DNA of 64,000 nt, from the NCBI GenBank assembly GCA_947498705.1, contig CANMLW010000003.1:1-64000 (forward strand). Direction: 5' to 3'. Positions 61,267 to 64,000 of this stretch are shown piece by piece. The notes beneath the pieces are model-generated. The model was not told where the DNA came from. It worked only from the letters and a program-made list of their open reading frames with translations, and ran no database searches. The DNA is from an uncultured Aquimarina sp. GTDB lineage: Bacteria > Bacteroidota > Bacteroidia > Flavobacteriales > Flavobacteriaceae. The position numbers and the translations under genes are program-made. Positions within the stretch are counted from its first letter, which is position 1, and every line of letters begins with the position of its first letter.

Positions 61267-61603
61267 GATGTTAGTGTTTTAGTGAATCTTGAATATAACT
61301 ATTTGCAATAACTTTTCCTAATAAACTTCTAATTTATTGCTAGTTACACTTTGTGAAAACATCTCTATTTTCTCTTCTCGAAGGCAGGAAAAAATCCTCA
61401 CTTTAGCGTCCAATAGTTTATATTTTACACAGTTATAAATATTTTGACACCCTACAAATTCTATAGATTCTCTTTACTGTAAGCTCTTAATAGTCAATTT
61501 AATTACCGGTTTACAGTAATTCTTCAAAGCCACACTTCATTAAACCAGAATAGGTTTAATATTTGTGGTGTATTTCTTACCTTTAGCCTAAACCAAAGTT
61601 CAA
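61267..61603. other. 337-bp divergent intergenic region, no gene seen
   Basis: Between the CBS gene (leftward) and the M28 peptidase gene (rightward). A/T-rich, with no repeats seen. TACCTTTA about 25 nt before the M28 start is one base off TAnnTTTG, without a clear -33 box. Confidence 0.5.
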
Positions 61604-63988
61604 ATGCGAAAGTTTCCCTCCCTACTCACACTTTTTCTTATCATCGTTTCATTATTCTATACCTTTTATAGCAGTAAGCCACAAAAATTAACCGACTTAA
61701 AAACTCCAACACAAGAATTTGCTACTCTTAGAGCATTAGAACATGTTAAAAACATATCCAAGAAACCTCATTATCTTGGAAGCGCATCCAATAAAGCGGT
61801 CAGAAATTATATCGTGAGTGAACTCGAAAAACTAGGGTTACAGCCAGAAATTCAAACAGGTTTTACAGTTTCGAAAACAGGAAACGTCAATAAACCTCAT
61901 AACATACTTGCCAAAATTAAAGGAAGTGATTCTTCTAAATCATTAGTACTCATGACCCACTATGATAGTTCGCCTCATTCCTCTTATGGAGCCAGCGATG
62001 CTGGTAGTGGTGTAGCTACTATATTAGAAGGAGTACGAGCCTATCTGGCAACCAATAAAGTCCCCAAAAATGATATTATCATTTGTATTACAGATGGTGA
62101 AGAACTTGGGCTTAACGGGGCACAGCTTTTTACCAATAAACACCCTTGGGCAAAAAATGCGGGACTTATTCTCAATTTTGAGGCGAGAGGTAGTGGCGGT
62201 AATTCCTATATGCTTATTGAAACCAATGGCAAAAACGGTAAAATGATTGATGAGTTTTCTAAAGCAGGTGTACAATACCCTGTTACCAACTCTCTGGCAT
62301 ATAGTATCTATAAAATGTTACCAAATGACACCGATCTAACCGTTTGCAGAGAACTTGGCAATATCGAAGGCTTTAATTTTGCATTTATTGATGATCATTT
62401 TGATTATCATACCGCCAATGATACCTGGGAAAATATGGACCTAAACACTTTACAACACCAGGGAAGTTATTTAATGCCTCTTCTTTCTTATTTTTCTGAA
62501 ACCAATATTACATCGCTTTCTTCTGATCGTGATTACATTTATTTTAATGCTCCGATTTTTAAACTGATTAAATATCCTTTTAGTTGGATATATGGACTTC
62601 TATTAGTAGCCATTCTTTTATTTATAGTATTAATTGTTTACGGAAAATTTAATTATCGAATTGATTTTAAAGAATCCCTCTTTGGTACAGGTGCCTTTCT
62701 TTTGTGCCTCATCCTTGCCGGAGGTTTAACGTATGGAGGATGGCAATTACTAGGGCTTATTTATCCGCATTATAGCGAAATTCAACATGGATTCACTTAC
62801 AACGGCTATCAGTACATTTCTATATTTGTTCTTTTATCTATTGGTATATGCTTTAAAGTATATGCAAGAATTAATAAAAGTGAAAATCAAGCTAGCTTGT
62901 TAGTTGGTCCTTTATTGATATGGTTAGCTTTATGTACACTAGCAACCATATATCTAAAAGGTGCCAGTTATTTTATTATGATGGTGTTTTTTGGGTTGGT
63001 ATCCTTGTTTGTTATTATTAGACAAAAACAACCTAATCCATTTTTAATGGTGTTATTGGTATTTCCGGCAATTTATATTCTTGCACCGTTTATTGCCTCT
63101 TTTCCAGTAGCTCTTGGGCTTAAAATCTTATTCGTTTCTGCAGTTTTAACCGTTTTACTATTTGGATTATTACTACCCGTGGTTGGGTTTTATAAACGAA
63201 AAAGACTAATCGGCAACTTAGCTCTTCTTTTTGGTTTAGTCTTTTTAATAGGATCACATCTAAAATCAGATTTTACAGAAAAAAGGCAAAAGCCCAATAG
63301 TCTGGTCTATATTTTGGATGCTAATCAAAATAAAGCAGTTTGGGCAACTTATGACAAAACACTCGACAACTGGAGCAAAAACTACATTAATCCAGAAGAG
63401 AACATTGCTGCCACTTATACCAACACAAATGCATTTCAGAGCAAATATGGGAAGTCCTTTGTGTATGCAAATCAAGCACCTATAAAAAATATTGTATATC
63501 CCAAATTAGAAATTGGTAAAGACACCCTCATTGGTAACCAAAGACATCTTAATCTATGTATCGCTCCACAAAGGGATATGCAGCGAATAGACATTTATAC
63601 AGAAACCCTATTTAATTTTGATACATTGTATGCAAATAAAGTGACATCTCGTGATTTTGAGTACAGTGGTACTACTTATAATGCTTTTACAAAAAGGTGG
63701 AGCCCTAATTTATTGAGTTATCACGCCATAAATAATGAACCTCTTGAACTTGAAATGACTTTTCATAAAGATTCATTACCAAAATTTATCGTATATGAAT
63801 CTTCATTTGATCTATTAACCAATGACCTTTTTTCAATACCGGAAAGAGATAAAAATATGATGCCTAAACCTTTTGTTGTAAATGATGCTATTATTATTAA
63901 AAAGGATCTGGCGATAGCACCCTATCAAGTAAAAAAGAAGGATACTTTATTTAATACAGAACAAACTACCTCACAAAACGTACAATAA
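61604..63988 (+). CDS. M28-family membrane aminopeptidase-like protein
   Basis: 794 residues. An N-terminal membrane segment (about 6-22) is followed by the M28 zinc peptidase domain: His 119 in LMTHYDSSPHSSYG, Asp 132 in GASDAGSGVA, the Glu pair 166/167 in TDGEELGLNGAQ, Glu in NFEARGSGGNS, and the last His in DDHFDYHTANDTWENM (about 268). Eight or nine membrane segments follow (about 305-560, for example WIYGLLLVAILLFIVLIVYG), then a soluble periplasmic part. The arrangement resembles the eukaryotic ER Fxna-type M28 peptidases. It ends 12 nt before the window edge. Substrate unknown. Confidence 0.93.
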   Translation: MRKFPSLLTLFLIIVSLFYTFYSSKPQKLTDLKTPTQEFATLRALEHVKNISKKPHYLGSASNKAVRNYIVSELEKLGLQPEIQTGFTVSKTGNVNKPHNILAKIKGSDSSKSLVLMTHYDSSPHSSYGASDAGSGVATILEGVRAYLATNKVPKNDIIICITDGEELGLNGAQLFTNKHPWAKNAGLILNFEARGSGGNSYMLIETNGKNGKMIDEFSKAGVQYPVTNSLAYSIYKMLPNDTDLTVCRELGNIEGFNFAFIDDHFDYHTANDTWENMDLNTLQHQGSYLMPLLSYFSETNITSLSSDRDYIYFNAPIFKLIKYPFSWIYGLLLVAILLFIVLIVYGKFNYRIDFKESLFGTGAFLLCLILAGGLTYGGWQLLGLIYPHYSEIQHGFTYNGYQYISIFVLLSIGICFKVYARINKSENQASLLVGPLLIWLALCTLATIYLKGASYFIMMVFFGLVSLFVIIRQKQPNPFLMVLLVFPAIYILAPFIASFPVALGLKILFVSAVLTVLLFGLLLPVVGFYKRKRLIGNLALLFGLVFLIGSHLKSDFTEKRQKPNSLVYILDANQNKAVWATYDKTLDNWSKNYINPEENIAATYTNTNAFQSKYGKSFVYANQAPIKNIVYPKLEIGKDTLIGNQRHLNLCIAPQRDMQRIDIYTETLFNFDTLYANKVTSRDFEYSGTTYNAFTKRWSPNLLSYHAINNEPLELEMTFHKDSLPKFIVYESSFDLLTNDLFSIPERDKNMMPKPFVVNDAIIIKKDLAIAPYQVKKKDTLFNTEQTTSQNVQ

Positions 63989-64000
63989 TTTAAGTTATTC

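Noticed and set aside
1-64000. tRNA, rRNA or riboswitch genes
   Set aside because: No cloverleaf-like or conserved RNA sequence was noticed by eye in the gaps; a covariance search was not possible here.

Overview
The window is AT-rich, and its genes start without clear Shine-Dalgarno sequences. Many promoters instead show the Bacteroidetes/Flavobacteria -7 box TAnnTTTG. It also encodes type IX secretion C-terminal sorting domains, DUF1800/DUF1501 pairs, MopE/DUF6443 RHS proteins and an IS1380 transposase. Together these point to a marine-type member of the Flavobacteriaceae; Aquimarina-like is my guess and is not demonstrated.

Layout. 1-2550: end of an IS1380-type insertion sequence, a lipoprotein, and a frameshifted REP-associated tyrosine transposase (RAYT) with REP-like hairpins on both sides. 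2587-19370 and 19370-32846: two paralogous leftward toxin loci (A and B). Each reads, in transcription order: fibre-like protein with a coiled-coil tail, Skp/OmpH-like chaperone, lipoprotein, giant SpvB/RHS-type protein (about 1,770 aa), MopE-DUF6443-RHS protein (about 1,510 aa) with a variable C-terminal tip, and a small lipoprotein that is the likely immunity protein. The tip of B is a Cys/His peptidoglycan-amidase-like (CHAP/NlpC-like) domain; the tip of A is unrecognised. A third fibre-like gene and a methyltransferase lie between the loci. Several short palindromic repeat families fill the gaps.

33318-38923: mfd, an XRE/membrane regulator and a serine hydrolase. 38978-47410: an island with two membrane-bound AraC-type regulators, two NHL-propeller lipoproteins, a secreted chitin-binding-type protein, a GH29 fucosidase and three small peptides, one of them a frameshifted double-glycine-leader peptide. 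Five start codons in this island share one 15-bp motif (consensus TATCCATTCGGTCGA on the minus strand) placed 19-20 nt before a -7 box. This looks like a local AraC regulon controlling regulators, NHL lipoproteins and peptide.

47436-63988: mostly housekeeping or generic genes (YraN, M57 protease, S66 LD-carboxypeptidase, DUF1800/DUF1501, metG, histone-deacetylase-like amidohydrolase, CBS protein, M28 peptidase). Among them are a 390-bp GIY-YIG cassette bounded by perfect 26-bp inverted repeats, a partial duplication of the deacetylase gene, and a DUF6265-like gene broken in a G6 run. No rRNA, tRNA or CRISPR was seen.
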